27,216 nt of DNA from Reticulitermes lucifugus (taxonomy: Eukaryota; Arthropoda; Insecta; Blattodea; Rhinotermitidae), in contig JAKCWW010003747.1 of the NCBI GenBank assembly GCA_026260175.1, forward strand, positions 14,363-41,578. The letters are read 5' to 3'. The notes below the pieces were generated by a model that was given only the letters and a program-made list of their open reading frames with translations, was not told the origin of the DNA and did not search any database. How positions within the stretch are numbered: the stretch's first letter is position 1; each line of letters opens with the position of its first letter. Below are positions 11,731-22,243 of the stretch, in pieces. The position numbers and the translations under genes were made by a program.

Positions 11731-12363
11731 ATTGTACGTTATGGAAATTATTAATTATCTTGTTTTCCAGGTACGGCATTAGACCGTTGTTTGCGTTTCT
11801 CGATGTTAGAAACGGCACTCCTTAAACGAACAAACGGAGGCCTGTGCAACATTGTGATGTACTTTATGGGTACCGATGTACAGTTCGTAGGATAAATGCC
11901 ACCGTAGGTTGGGTAATGCGAAGTTATATAATGGGAATTTAATGCAAATTTTCTATTCTGTTTTCTCGAAACAAAGACTATGACGGTAGGCTTTATAGTA
12001 ATCCTATAAATACGGGTGCACCAAGCTTGGCAGGACTTAACGGGATTCTCAATGTGGAGCTTTGGTACTTCCGGGTTTCATTGCAGCTTCCTAGGATATG
12101 TTTCTTTTCTTTGTGCTCTTCTTCAGCTGTCACGTATTAGACTATTTGGCTTGTTCTTGATCCAGAATTAATTCTAACGGCGTGACTCATTTATACATTT
12201 GGTAGGATCTGTGGGACGAGGGATCAGTCCACCACAAGGTCTGTAGCTGTAGGTAAGAGCACAGGATAATGGGAAATTCGAACCGACGATCCTAACTTTA
12301 GAACCATTCAAAGCGACGCACCTGAGACGGTGCAACACTTGACAACAGACAGGAATTTCGCAA

Positions 12364-12535
12364 CCGTTGAAAGCTCAGTGGTTACTTTACTTGTCACCAG
12401 ATTTACTAGTAAATGTAGAAAAGTGTACATTATGCGCACATAGTGTGGTTTATGTTTTTTTCCTTACAAAGCATTAACTGATTGATTTCTGTAACTGAGA
12501 CAGTGTTTACAGCGCGGTACGAACAGAATGTGCAA
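12364..12535 (+). repeat. Dispersed repeat H, copy 2
   Basis: Direct-orientation partner of 7762-7950. The best matched part is 12467-12530 (cattaactgattgattt, ctgtaactgaga, gtgtttacagcgcggtac). Confidence 0.6.
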
Positions 12536-12973
12536 ATATAATTATCTGTCCAAGGTGTCTGGAGATTTGTTTTTACCCGTATTGATCCTCACTAGCTCAT
12601 AATTTAAACGAGGCTCAAATTACCACTACTGAATTGTTCACAGGTGGTTAATGCTGGACGTAAGTTTTACATTACGTGATACATATGACAACGTAACAGA
12701 GCCCTTCTTGAGACGCTGTTAGTTGTTGAGCTGGCAGGCTCATTATCGTGTTCACAAGAGCTCGCCACTGGACCCTGTACTTGGCGAGATGAATCCACTG
12801 CACACTGATATACCGTTAATGTAACATGTATACCTAGACAGCGTCGTCCGGTGAAAATTTGTAATTTTAGATGGAAGCATTTTTCGGTATGGCGCCTGTA
12901 CGTAGGGCAAATACTTCATCCCTCTGCGAAGCGTAATATGTGCTATTCATTAACTGTTTCGTCGTGGTCATAA

Positions 12974-13019
12974 CATCATCATCGTTGTCGTCATCATAAT
13001 CATAATCATCATCATCATA
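12974..13019. repeat. Imperfect (TCA)n tract
   Basis: A degenerate run of atc/tca triplets with cgt and aat interruptions. Not in a convincing coding frame. Confidence 0.85.
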
Positions 13020-13411
13020 GTGTTCACGGCAGGGCACAGATAACATTTTTTGTCTCAGAGGGCGCCTTCACATTGTCTTGTTATTTTGGTCTTTCTTTGT
13101 CTCGGATTTTTGGGGGTTTTTGATCCATAATATATAGGACAGTTCTTCCTTTTCCATGCACCGAATGTGTTCATCTAATCAACTGTGTATTCTTTAATTC
13201 TTCCGTTTATGCAATAAATGCGTAAGAATTGTCTAAAGTCTGTATCGCGTAGCATTTGAAAGTATGCCATAAAACTATCCCAGAAATGTCACTTCCACTG
13301 TTTCTCTTGTTCCCTTAGTCTGCTCTATTTATTGCCAAATAGGCACTGCCTTAAGTTATAAAATTTAATCTTTAGCCCATATGTTTTCAATTATTTCTCT
13401 TACAGCTCTTA

Positions 13412-13722
13412 GATTGGAGCCGGGATAGCGTAGTCAGTATAATGAGTGTGCTACGAGCTAGCCGGTCCTTGGTTCAAATCCTGGCAGGGGCAAGAGATTT
13501 TTCTCTGCTCCAAAATGTCCGGTCAAGATCTGCCCCCCCCCCCCGTCTCTTTTCAGCCTTACATTTAATAGGTACCGGTGCTATTTCCCAGGGGTAAAGC
13601 GGTCGGGATATGAAGTTGACCATTTCCGTGTAGTGCTGCGGTTAGGAATGAGTGGAGTTATAACTTTACTCTCTCTACATGCCTTCTTGGCATGGACAGG
13701 GATAACTTTACATTTTACCCTG
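13412..13722 (+). mobile_element. SINE family C, full copy with target duplication
   Basis: The A box is TAGCGTAGTCAG (13426-13437) and the B box GGTTCAAATCC (13471-13481). The body has a poly-C run, tttcccaggggtaaagcgg, agtggagttataactttact, and a tail ending gggataactttacattttac. The flanking direct repeat tacagctctta occurs at 13401-13411 and 13723-13733, a perfect 11-base target duplication. Confidence 0.8.
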
Positions 13723-13761
13723 TACAGCTCTTACGTGCAGATTTATGGAGACTTACTTTGT

Positions 13762-14018
13762 AGCTGGGCTGGCATAGTCAGTTCAATGACTGGGCTACGG
13801 CCTACAAGGTAGAGGGATCGGTTCGGTTCCCTGCAGAGACAAGCGATTTTTGCCTAGCCTTCAGCCTCCATACCGGTTCTGGGGCTATCAGTGGGTACGG
13901 TGGGTAAAGCTCCCGGGGTATGAATCTGACCACTTATTCGGTGGTTTAGAATGAATGGAGCTGTAACTCCACTTCCCCACACGTCTTTATGCCTTTCACA
14001 GGTATGAATTTACGTTTT
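13762..14018 (+). mobile_element. SINE family C, second adjacent copy
   Basis: Same orientation as the copy ending about 40 bases upstream. The A box is TGGCATAGTCAG (13770-13781) and the B box GGTTCGGTTCC (13820-13830). The body shares ggtaaagc, ggggtatga, tctgaccac, aatggagctgtaactcca and the tail taygaatttacgtttt. It is more diverged than its neighbour, and no clear target duplication was seen. Confidence 0.7.
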
Positions 14019-14280
14019 TGTTAGGTCTTCGTCGTATTTACGAGACGTATGACAATATAAGGAATTGAAGTTCTGAACCTGTTCAGCAGTTTAAGTATTT
14101 ATTGTTATTTGTGACGACGTTTATCACAAAACGCCGTGACTCTTCATCTCCGTCGACATTTCTGCGTTATATATATGTGTGTATATATTACTATCTTGAG
14201 TATCCTGACGGCTGCATGTATATTTGTAGCGGCGAAGCTGATAGCGGACGTTCGTCTCATCATGAATTTTGCCCTGGGCC

Positions 14281-14417
14281 CGCGGCCGGTGCGTAGGGCT
14301 GACAACCTTACCACCTTCATGTGCCGATTGTCTAGAAATCTGGGAGCCTCAACCTCCTGGAACCCTAAGGGCCTTCCTAGGCCTGTAATGGGATTGCTTT
14401 ACCTTTTACCCTACATA
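14281..14417 (+). mobile_element. SINE family A, 5'-truncated copy
   Basis: Matches the body and tail of the copy ending at 1567. Shared blocks include gtgccgattgtctagaaat, tgggagcctca and aggcctgtaatggg. This copy lacks the tRNA-like head and carries about 15 extra bases in the middle. It ends in ctttaccttttacc, the same kind of tail. The open frames across it are incidental. Confidence 0.7.
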
Positions 14418-15571
14418 TACTTTGCCGATGGCCGTGCCTTCGTATTGAATTAAATGTTCGGGATGGCCATTATCTTCTTATAAGCTCTCGTGTTTTGGTG
14501 TGTTATACTGCTGTGGAATACCTGAACTGACAAGTCAATTTCTAATTCAAACTGTAGTTTTCTTTAGAGATTTTACATAATGTGAAAACGCAGTTTGATC
14601 ATGATCTCCCTTGTTTTAAATCCACGTTGTTTTGGAATAGCACTTCAGTAATTGTGTTTAAGCTTTTAGTTGTTATGTTATTATTAGCTGGTTAAGAGTA
14701 GAGGTTGAATCGTGTCTCCGTACTGCTCAATATCTGCATTGTCGATTGGCTCTGTGAACGGTTTGTGTGTATCTGTAATAAATAAACACTGACAGGAGTG
14801 ACGGGCAAGAATTCGCAACGAACACATTTCAGAGCTGTGCAGTCAGGCTCCTACTCCGAACGACTCTTGCTAACTTTGCATATATCGAAACTGTCCTAGG
14901 GGCTTTAGCCCTCTGTACAGTAGGTCAGAAACGTCAGTGGGCGTTGCACTGGCTGTCCGTCGGTCTGCGTAATAAAATGTGTCTGAAAATCTTCGTAAGA
15001 GAACTCGGAAATAGAAAGAAATTGAGTAATTGATATTTCTGTGCTTTATAAACATTGATTGACTTGGATTATAGGCATTGTATAAGTGAAGTGAAGTACA
15101 GTCGATCCCAGTGGCTGTGCGGACCAAGGAGTGTACTATCTTCTACTGCTCGAACACCAGGAGCGTCCGTTAGAATGACACTTGTGGCGGAGATGTATGT
15201 ATGCGCTTTTCCTCCACTGTGTTTGCGTACTATGTAGACGGAGGCCTTGCGACGGGTCGATTACTTTGTCTAAAGAGTCTATCAGATCTCTACGAAAATG
15301 ATTCACGAACTGGCACACGGGACATCCTATGCCTCATTGGCGTGCAGCGCCCTACAAATGTTGAATCAGAACTTCCTTATGCCCTCTTCAATTGTGATGT
15401 ACGTAAAATATATGAGAATTCAATTTCACTCTGGTCAGTTCTTATTTTTGTAAAATAGTGGGTGTTTTAAAGCATTTACTGGAATGTTTGGAAGTGCGCT
15501 TTACCTGTAACATAATAGGCCTATTTTGTGATCCTACATTGGTAAGCAACAGTCTTTTATTATATTTTCAG
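14418..15571. other. No gene recognised; end of the intron before the first Camta exon
   Basis: Short frames only. A donor-like ggtaagc occurs at 15541-15547, just before the true acceptor, and is probably unused. Confidence 0.5.
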
Positions 15572-15639
15572 GAGATCGCTGCAATCCTCATTAGCTTTGA
15601 GAGACACAGTGAATGGCAGTCCAAGGAAGTCAAGATCAG
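15572..15639 (+). CDS. Camta: Camta coding exon, N-terminal part of the CG-1 domain
   Basis: Internal coding exon of a calmodulin-binding transcription activator, a nuclear DNA-binding factor. It encodes 22 full codons reading EIAAILISFERHSEWQSKEV then K-I, plus two bases (AG) of a split arginine codon. This is the start of the CG-1 DNA-binding domain just after the family's usual W-N-T-N-E. The acceptor is a pyrimidine-rich tract ending ttttcag at 15571 and the donor is GTAAGA at 15640. Retaining the following intron would stop translation at once (TAA at 15641-15643). The 68-base length gives a phase-0 start and a phase-2 end that fits the next exon exactly. The preceding exon was not recognised in the window. 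The fly orthologue is known to act in photoreceptor signalling; that role is not visible here. Confidence 0.96.
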
Positions 15640-15737
15640 GTAAGATGTTGGTTCGCATTTTTTGACGTCAAGTACCATAAGGCATGTGACGTAAGGAACA
15701 TTGGGTAGCATAATGGATGTTGTGCTTTATAAGTGCT

Positions 15738-15760
15738 AACTAACTAACAAACTAACTAAC
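15738..15760. repeat. (CTAA)n tract, the 3' tail of a retroposon
   Basis: ctaa units with one slip (acaa), read on the minus strand as (GTTA)n. It directly follows the first copy of the 14-base target duplication and borders the LINE-derived 3' end. Confidence 0.85.
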
Positions 15761-16117
15761 TCCATGGAGCAGAGTTCTTCTTTAGAAGCTAACAGGTCGT
15801 CAGCTAGTCAAGAAATTCCCCACGTCTTATGGAACCCGAAGATTCATTACCGCATTCACAAGAGCCCGCTACCTGTCCCTATCCAAATAATCAGTCCAAG
15901 TCCGAGGCTTTGCTATATGTTTCGTAACATGGTAATTTTTTACGGTGAGGAATTGTTAGCACCTCACCCAACCCCCAAGCTGGAGGACCACCCCTTGTTG
16001 GCTGTGCGTGACTGCCTATTCAATGTATTCGCAGCTACCCTCCATATCCACAGGCCGTTCCTCCATCCACAACCTGAGGACGCGCCATGCCGTGGTGACA
16101 GGGACCGACTTACCAAG
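15738..16117 (-). mobile_element. Tailed retroposon with LINE 3' end and 14-base target duplication
   Basis: The perfect direct repeat gctttataagtgct flanks it at 15724-15737 and 16118-16131. The plus-strand (ctaa)n run at 15738-15760 is a 3' (GTTA)n tail, so the element lies on the minus strand. Next to the tail (about 15761-15905) the minus strand encodes RALVNAVMNLRVP and a stop, then the 3' untranslated part of the LINE family seen at 5523-6200. The 5' part (about 15905-16117) is a different sequence, not recognisable LINE ORF2. The 120-codon plus-strand frame here is antisense to the element. From memory, similar antisense peptides are common among predicted insect proteins. Confidence 0.75.
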
Positions 16118-16131
16118 GCTTTATAAGTGCT

Positions 16132-17167
16132 TAGGTTGTAAAAATAGCAATCCATATGACTGTTGTGGATGATAGCTGGAATAAATGTCGAGGAAAGTTG
16201 TCATGGTTTACCCAGCATTTTCCGGGCCGGGATGAGGAAAACCACGGAAAGTGTCAGTGGGAATGATTGGTGTACGGGCGTAGGTTCGAACAGGGCTCTC
16301 TCGAATGAGAAGCAAGAGCGAATGTTACTAATTGGGATGTCCATTTTGTGGTTGTCGTGGAATGGAATTTACATTAAAATGTTACGTTGTTACACGACTG
16401 TTACATATACACGTATTCACTGTTATTTGTCAAAATGTAACACATCACGTTGCAACTGACAGGATTAGCTTAAATGTAGATATTTGGCATTTAATTAATC
16501 AACATAGTAATTTGTAATTATTTATATATTTTTGTGATAAGTACAGCACCTCAGTATCTTTTGAAAGCATGTGTACAAGATTCAACTAATAAATATTCTG
16601 CCCTTGTTTCTGTTAGTTCTTCTATTTCCCGGAGGATTTTGCAATTAGCAGTATAGGAAATCGGAGCGAATTCTATCCAGCAGACGTTTTCTTCCTAACT
16701 CCTTTGTTAGTTTCGTCACGTCGGGTCACCTAGGGGCACTGGCTGATGCAATCTGCGTCGTGAACTTTGTTGTAAGGCACGTAGTCTTACAGTAAGGCCT
16801 CTAAAAATTTCCCGCTAAATCCCAAATACAACAGTTTAGTAATGTTTAGAAAATTGAAACATGTGGTTACACGTATTATATAAGCATATTATAGACAATG
16901 GAAAGGGCCCTTATTCGCTCCGGGATATTCTTAAGGTAAACTGCTTTGGAATATTTAAATTACATATTTAGTACGTCAGTGTTCTGCCGCATTCGCTTCC
17001 TCACCGGTTCTTTATATTTCACCGCTCGCAACTGTCCTCTTGTCTCATAGAACACTAATTAACCGGTGTAATATGTAAATCGTCGTTAAATAACCTACAC
17101 ACTAATCACTCGTACTTGTGTTTTCTTTGAATTTTGTATATGGTAAAAGTAGTGTCCTTGTGTACCT
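16132..17167. other. Intronic sequence, nothing recognised
   Basis: Short frames near 16163-16517 lack motifs. The stretch between the retroposon and the family C SINE has no repeat partner in the window that I could see. Confidence 0.5.
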
Positions 17168-17390
17168 CATGGCAGGGGCGGGGGTAGATGCTCGGCACTG
17201 GATGGGGGTGAGTGGTGAGCTTCATGCCGCGGCCGCGTTACTCCCAGAGAAAGAGCCCTGGTGCCCATTGAATAGAACGCTGGATGGCCCAGAGCCGTTT
17301 TGTTCGCTTTGGAGAAGAGAAATTTCTTGCCCCTGCCTGGAATCGAATCTCGATTTTTCGAACAGTCACTCCGTAGCCTTATTAATATAC
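17168..17390 (-). mobile_element. SINE family C, diverged copy in the Camta intron
   Basis: Contains the minus-strand family C order: a decayed head with a B-box remnant (gaatcgaatctcg on the plus strand near 17340), the block gagaaagagccctggtgcccattg, and gctcggcactgg. It is heavily mutated. The tail end near 17168 is uncertain. Confidence 0.55.
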
Positions 17391-19165
17391 AGACATTTTT
17401 ATACAGGACGAAAATAAACTCGTGGCCGAGCTCTCCGTAAGTCGAAATGGTATAAGTTACGGTATATGTCCAGAGATGTTTAATTTTCTAGATACTTATC
17501 ACCGCCAAATGGCGCAGGGTATCAAACGATCAAACCATGGGGACTGCGTAGGTGCATGTGCAATAGATGCAGAGACCGATCTTCTGGCAACAGATGTGCT
17601 TTCCACTAGAGGTGGTGTAGATCCAAATTGATCGTCACGAAGGACGTCGAAGAACCTGTGTTAGGATGGTCCCAATTCTCCTGTGATACCGTATGAGCTT
17701 CACTACGGCTGTCGTTACACAGCTGCAATTATGGCGTCTTCATTGGCTGGTGTCCATACATTCCGTGGGCGAACTGAATTCACAAGTGCCGTAGATGTTA
17801 CACTTCCTATTTAACGTAGACGCTGTTCCATTCGTCGAAACACAATAGCGCCTGGTTGGCGTCGACCAGGATAATTAGTGTAGTGGGCATTCCGCTGTAT
17901 CAGTTTCAGCTCGACTGCTGTAAGCACCGAGGGTTAAGAGCATGTCGTTATATTCGTCGTGTGTCTGTTCCATGATAATTCGATCACAAACGAGCCGTGC
18001 CGTACACTGTATGTGTTGAGTATAAAGAACAGTGCGTTTTATCGTCGTGACAAATAACACCGCTGATTTGTGTGTTACCGCATTGACTGTGATGTGTATC
18101 CTAAAATCTGAGCATCTCAGGACATATGTTATAGAACACATTCGAATTAGTTCTTAACAAGGAGTTACACTATGGGAGCTTGTGCGCCAATTTCTTGTGA
18201 CTGTAGGTACACAGACTCATATTCTCTGTGTTAGTAAATTTGGTGTTCTGTTTCACGTTGGGCGTGACTGAAAATTCGATTTGCCACAAGACACTGCAGC
18301 ACATGTTCCTCACCTTTTTTCATCATACATAATCCCTTTTGTATTCCTCGCAGGGCAGTAAGAAAGTTTAACTGTTTAGAATTTATTAGTGTCTGTATCT
18401 GCGACCAAGAATTATTTTTTTTTCCCTTGTTTTATTTCGGGACCATGCGACGAGGATGAAATACACATTTCCTGTGGTTTGAACTTAACTTCTGTAGCTT
18501 ACTGTAACGATATAAATCTTGCTCCAAACAATGAACAGCTATAAGTCAGGCAGGCTACATTCATGCTGTTGTAAGGGGAAATATACAATATTTGTCTCCT
18601 TTTCCGCTTTACGCACGTACGTGTGTGTGTGTGTACTTGCTGCAAAGTTTGTGGTGAGAAACAAGGAGAGTCGTACAAGAAAAGAGGCACATATTCCCTT
18701 CTCTTCTATTATGTCCCTATGCATTACTTTTTTCGCTTTACAGTCCTTACCGGGGTAAACCCGACTTCCTAAACTGATTCAAGCCGCAGACTTAAGGCTA
18801 TCCACTCAAGCGACTACTGGAGTTATGGGTTAATTTCTTGAACTTCTGAGCTCGTGTTTCCCTTTTCCACTCTTCTCACCAATACACCGGCTTCCCGGCA
18901 CCCCCGTCCCTCCAAAGTGAACACGCACTCACACACACGTTTGTGTATATGCATGTATGTATATTACAAATCTTTCCCATAGTCGAGTAATATTTACTGT
19001 GCCTAATCTGTCGAAACATCTGTTCCGCGTATTAACAAGGGAGAGCACTGGTGTCTCAACTTTTCTCCATTTCAAGATATTAATTAAGGTAGAGAAATAC
19101 GTTGGATAACTTTAACCTGTAAATCAAGGTCCTTAAATATGGCAGTGCACTTCTCATAAGAAAAT
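17391..19165. other. Intronic sequence, nothing recognised
   Basis: Contains a (GT)n run at 18619-18634 and CA/TG-rich strings near 18930. Overlapping frames on both strands around 18500-18760 share no conserved feature. Confidence 0.5.
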
Positions 19166-19455
19166 TATTTAATGAGGAATTTAAGGAGATTGTTGCAGTC
19201 ATTTCGGATATTAAGCATGCACACAAAATTTTGGGCTGCAAACCCATAGGGGAGACCTAGGCATAGGTGGGAGGATATTACAGTGGGGCTTGAAGAAATA
19301 GGCTCTGAGAATGTAGCTGGATGTAGCTGGCTGAAATTGTCTGTTCATTGGCTCTTGTTTTGATGGTAACGGACTTTCAGGCAAGGCATTTCTTGACCAT
19401 GTGAGCTACTGCCAGTTTCTCAATTAGGAGTCTACGACATGGAATTGATTAATCT
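19166..19455 (+). mobile_element. LINE 3' end, same family, in the Camta intron
   Basis: Shows LFNEEFKEIVAVISDIKH, then GRPRHRWEDITVGLEEIGSE with an in-frame stop just before it. A decayed C-terminus and a 3' untranslated part (atttcttgaccatgtgagct to acatggaattg) follow, aligning to the other two copies. A 10-base unit, atgtagctgg, is duplicated near 19315. Non-functional relic. Confidence 0.65.
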
Positions 19456-19969
19456 GAGTGAGGTTACAGAAGAATCTTGTTCAGAGTGACTCGAGGATTG
19501 CGCTCCTTTCTAGAAGTGTCTTTCTTATTGGCAAGTGTACTGTGAAAAGTAGGTGCACAGCAGTACTTGTCCAACTCAGACTGGGCTGTTACAGTGTTAG
19601 TGCGGTCTCTAGCAGCCTATACTCCAGAATCGCTGGTTCCAAGCCCGCTCCGGGCTCGGTAGTTTATCCGTATTTTTTATATTCTTTGTACAATAGGCTG
19701 GTTCATCATTTAATGAGTCTTGCTGACTTAACTAGAATTGGTTTAGTGCGAGTAGAGGAAGCCAGACCCGCCTCCGACTCTTGCATGCAAATTCTGTCTT
19801 ATCCACGCTTACGATGCGAAACCTTGACAGGTGATCCTTAACTCGAAATAAGTACCACTGTAAATTGTACACGGAAGTGGATCACTAAATTGTATAATTA
19901 TTAATCAATAATTTCTGCGCCTCACAAAACAGATTGAAGCATTTTAAGGAAAACAGATGTTGGCATGTT

Positions 19970-20225
19970 GCTTAAAATCTTCTGGGTTGTTACCCGGCGT
20001 CATTCTTTGGTGTATGACCAACGTTTCGGGGTCACTTGTTTGCCCCATCTTCAGGGTCTTAGGAAAAAGGATGCCAGGAAGTAAGGAACATGTGTTTGTA
20101 TAGGAGTAGGGTCCAATGGGTAGTATTGAATGGACGAGCCAATCAGGAAGTAGGGGAGGTGTGGTATGTTATGATAGGTACTGACAAGGACTGGGAGGGG
20201 GACAATGGGTAAACAGTGGTGGGGG

Positions 20226-20256
<31 letters not shown>

Positions 20257-20529
20257 GGTTGATGGCTGTAGTCACGGAGGAAAAAAATATCCATTACGGG
20301 AGGAAGGGGAGCCAAAGTCTAAGAACAGGTACCAGAGTATTCACTGGGTGTGATTGATTATACTCCTATATAAACACGTCCCTTACCTCCTGTCATCCTT
20401 TTTCCTAAGACCCTGAAGATGGGACAAACAAGTGATCCCTAAACGTTGGTCAGACTCCAAAAAGTGACGCCGGGTAACAACCCAGAAGATTTTAAGCAAC
20501 ATTACGACCATGGCGGAAGCTCTCAATTG
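19970..20529. mobile_element. Foldback element, family P2, with perfect 16-base target duplication
   Basis: Arms of about 140 bases (19970-20110 and 20358-20497) are inverted copies carrying gcttaaaatcttctgggttg, ttacccggcgtca, gaccaacgttt, cccatcttcagggtcttagg and aaaaaggatg. Only the right arm reaches the outer end, with gagcttccgccatgg on the minus strand, resembling the end of family P1. The direct repeat cagatgttggcatgtt flanks it at 19954-19969 and 20530-20545. The centre contains a (TA)n run (20232-20256) and no coding frame. It sits 66 bases before the Camta exon acceptor. Confidence 0.85.
20232..20256. repeat. Microsatellite (TA)n inside the P2 foldback
   Basis: An uninterrupted TA run of about 25 bases in the spacer between the arms of the element at 19970-20529. 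Confidence 0.95.
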
Positions 20530-20611
20530 CAGATGTTGGCATGTTTTTCCTAGAAGTTGCTTTACGTAGGTTTATGACATAGTGAGTGTTAATTTGCGCG
20601 TCGTGTTTCAG

Positions 20612-20747
20612 ACCGAAGAGTGGCTCCATGTTGCTGTATAGCCGCAAAAAGGTGCGATATCGCCGTGATGGTTATTGCTGGAAGAAACGGAAAGACGGCA
20701 AGACAACGAGGGAAGACCACATGAAGCTCAAGGTGCAGGGAACCGAG
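20612..20747 (+). CDS. Camta: Camta coding exon, core of the CG-1 domain
   Basis: The next coding exon of the same gene. Its first base A completes the split arginine codon, and 45 codons follow, from P-K-S-G-S to V-Q-G-T-E. They include the family hallmark YRRDGYCWKKRKDGKTTRED and the invariant HMKLKVQG. The basic clusters RKK and KKRK, either side of DGYCW, fit the nuclear-localisation and DNA-contact part of CG-1. The acceptor is tcgtgtttcag at 20601-20611 and the donor is GTAAGC at 20748. The exon ends in phase 0. The expected continuation of CG-1 (a C-I-Y-G-C-Y-type segment followed by HRRCYW) was not found before the right edge, so the next intron is at least 6.4 kb. The reading frame runs 43 codons into that intron before a stop, which matters only if the intron is retained. 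The sequence is intact, with no frameshift. Confidence 0.97.
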
Positions 20748-21556
20748 GTAAGCCTCAGCTTCCAAACTATCCTCGTTTCACTGCCCGCTTGGGACGGTGG
20801 TTCTATTCCTTTTCTTATCTTCTTTGTCTTGATGTATAATCCTAAGCTTTCTGCCCCCCCCATATTTTATTTTTATTAAACTCTTTTATAATAAACGTTA
20901 GGCTAGTTCAACTAAACACATAAAAAATTAAATGCCTCAAATATGTTCAGTGAAATTTAAGACTGTCAAAAGAATTGTTTGCAACACACGTTGGACAAAG
21001 ACAAGTAGAATACAAAGGAAAGATTTGTAAGACACAAAATGGATCGAAGACGTCCTGGAAACACAAGTGAATGCTGGAGACGCCAACTGCAGCTGGCTGG
21101 AATTATGCAAAGTTCTTGCTAAAAAGCATCACGCGACTGTGTGCAGTGAAGTGATCTCGGGCGATGGGCCGTATGGAATGGCGTTCGTGTCCAGCACTTC
21201 CGTCAGCATGGGAGATGTGATGAAGTTGTATCCGTAGTACTTGTCCAGAAACCGATGTCTGTTAGTAATCCCAAGTTATATACTGAGTCCTACATATTTG
21301 AGTTTTAGAATACTGTGGAAAAGAAAGGTATAGTGGTTCAGCATCACATCCTAGAATAACATAATCCTTAGTTACACAGCTGTGAAAAACTTGAAACTCG
21401 CAAAATCAAGGTTACCGAAAACATTAAATGTGCAGTTTTTCTATTATGACATTAACGTTAAACAAAACGTGGGGAATGAAGGTATGAGCAAAGAGACAAA
21501 CATAACTGAAGGACGCGTTTAAAATAAATACCTGTGGTGGTGTCAGTACAGTTTTA

Positions 21557-21593
<37 letters not shown>

Positions 21594-22226
21594 GTAATAA
21601 TAATAATATGTATTAATTGTTACCGTGAACTACTTCTTCTTCTGTACGAACTAATCAGATCTCTATTTGGTCTTAAAGAAAACAAAGTTTTGTTTTTATT
21701 TTGAATTGATTTTCGATAACAGTGCACTTGGAAATTGATGTTCAATTAAGCACCATCAGAGTATACTTAGTATTTTGATGGTGCTAATTTAAATATGCAA
21801 GCTTCTTATGTTTTGAGACCAAAGTGACTTTGACCAAATGCTTTATATTTTCCCCTGCCATATTCTTATGCTTTCCCGGAGGGGTTGGCCGGGCAGGTTA
21901 AGAGCCAGGTATTTCGTGGAATGCTGAATGACTAATCCATAGGTGCCCGTGTTTGGTTTGTTGACGTGGCGGATTATCGCGGCTGACTTAGGTTCGAACT
22001 CCCATCCGGGGTGAGGTTTCCTGTACTCTTCTGCCTGTCGGATCCGAACGTTCATTACCGAGTTCTATAAAGCGTGCTGGTGGACACTGCCCTGAACCGG
22101 TTGAGTCTGATCCACATCCTCACATCCTGTTTGCAGGTCTAATTCACTGTATCCTTGTCCTCCAGTTTACTTGTAATTCTCCCAAGTGACATCTTCATGT
22201 TTTTTTAAACATTTTTGTCGATTTCC
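20748..22226 (+). other. Start of the intron downstream of the second Camta exon
   Basis: Starts with GTAAGC. Holds the (AAT)n microsatellite. A B box-like aggttcgaactccc lies at 21989-22002 within a possible repeat (about 21880-22100), but no A box at proper spacing and no second copy were seen. The stretch 21040-21130 faintly resembles a retroelement C-terminus (W-I-E-D-V-L), too weak to call. Confidence 0.6.
21557..21608. repeat. Microsatellite (AAT)n
   Basis: About 17 AAT/TAA units with one interruption (agt), in the intron downstream of the second Camta exon. Confidence 0.95.
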
Positions 22227-22243
22227 AATCACGCCTATATGTG

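Larger units (their letters stand above)
11731..13400. other. No gene recognised; contains repeat H copy 2 and a TCA tract
   Basis: Near 12235-12300 there is a weak tRNA-like pair (tagctgtaggtaagagc, aattcgaacc) that may be another decayed SINE head. Otherwise nothing was recognised. Confidence 0.45.
15640..20611 (+). other. Camta intron between the two CG-1 exons
   Basis: A GT-AG intron of 4,972 bases, bounded by GTAAGA and ttcag. It carries a (GTTA)n-tailed retroposon (15738-16117), a family C SINE (17168-17390), a LINE 3' end (19166-19455) and a foldback element (19970-20529). A plausible branch-point context (gtgttaatt) lies about 20 bases before the acceptor. No nested gene was recognised. 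Confidence 0.9.

Noticed and set aside
15541-15547. Donor-like ggtaagc just upstream of the first Camta exon
   Set aside because: It lies about 25 bases before the true acceptor with no conserved coding sequence preceding it.
15764-16126. 120-codon plus-strand frame that looks like recurrent insect hypothetical proteins
   Set aside because: The tail, LINE C-terminus and target duplication place the element on the minus strand, so this frame is antisense and unlikely to be a protein.
21040-21130. Possible retroelement C-terminus (W-I-E-D-V-L)
   Set aside because: Only a few residues match and no 3' end or tail supports it.
21557-21608. Regular repeat spacing that could suggest an array of CRISPR type
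   Set aside because: It is a simple trinucleotide microsatellite in an insect intron, without spacers.
21980-22010. Possible SINE with a B box (aggttcgaactccc)
   Set aside because: No A box at the normal distance and no second copy in the window.
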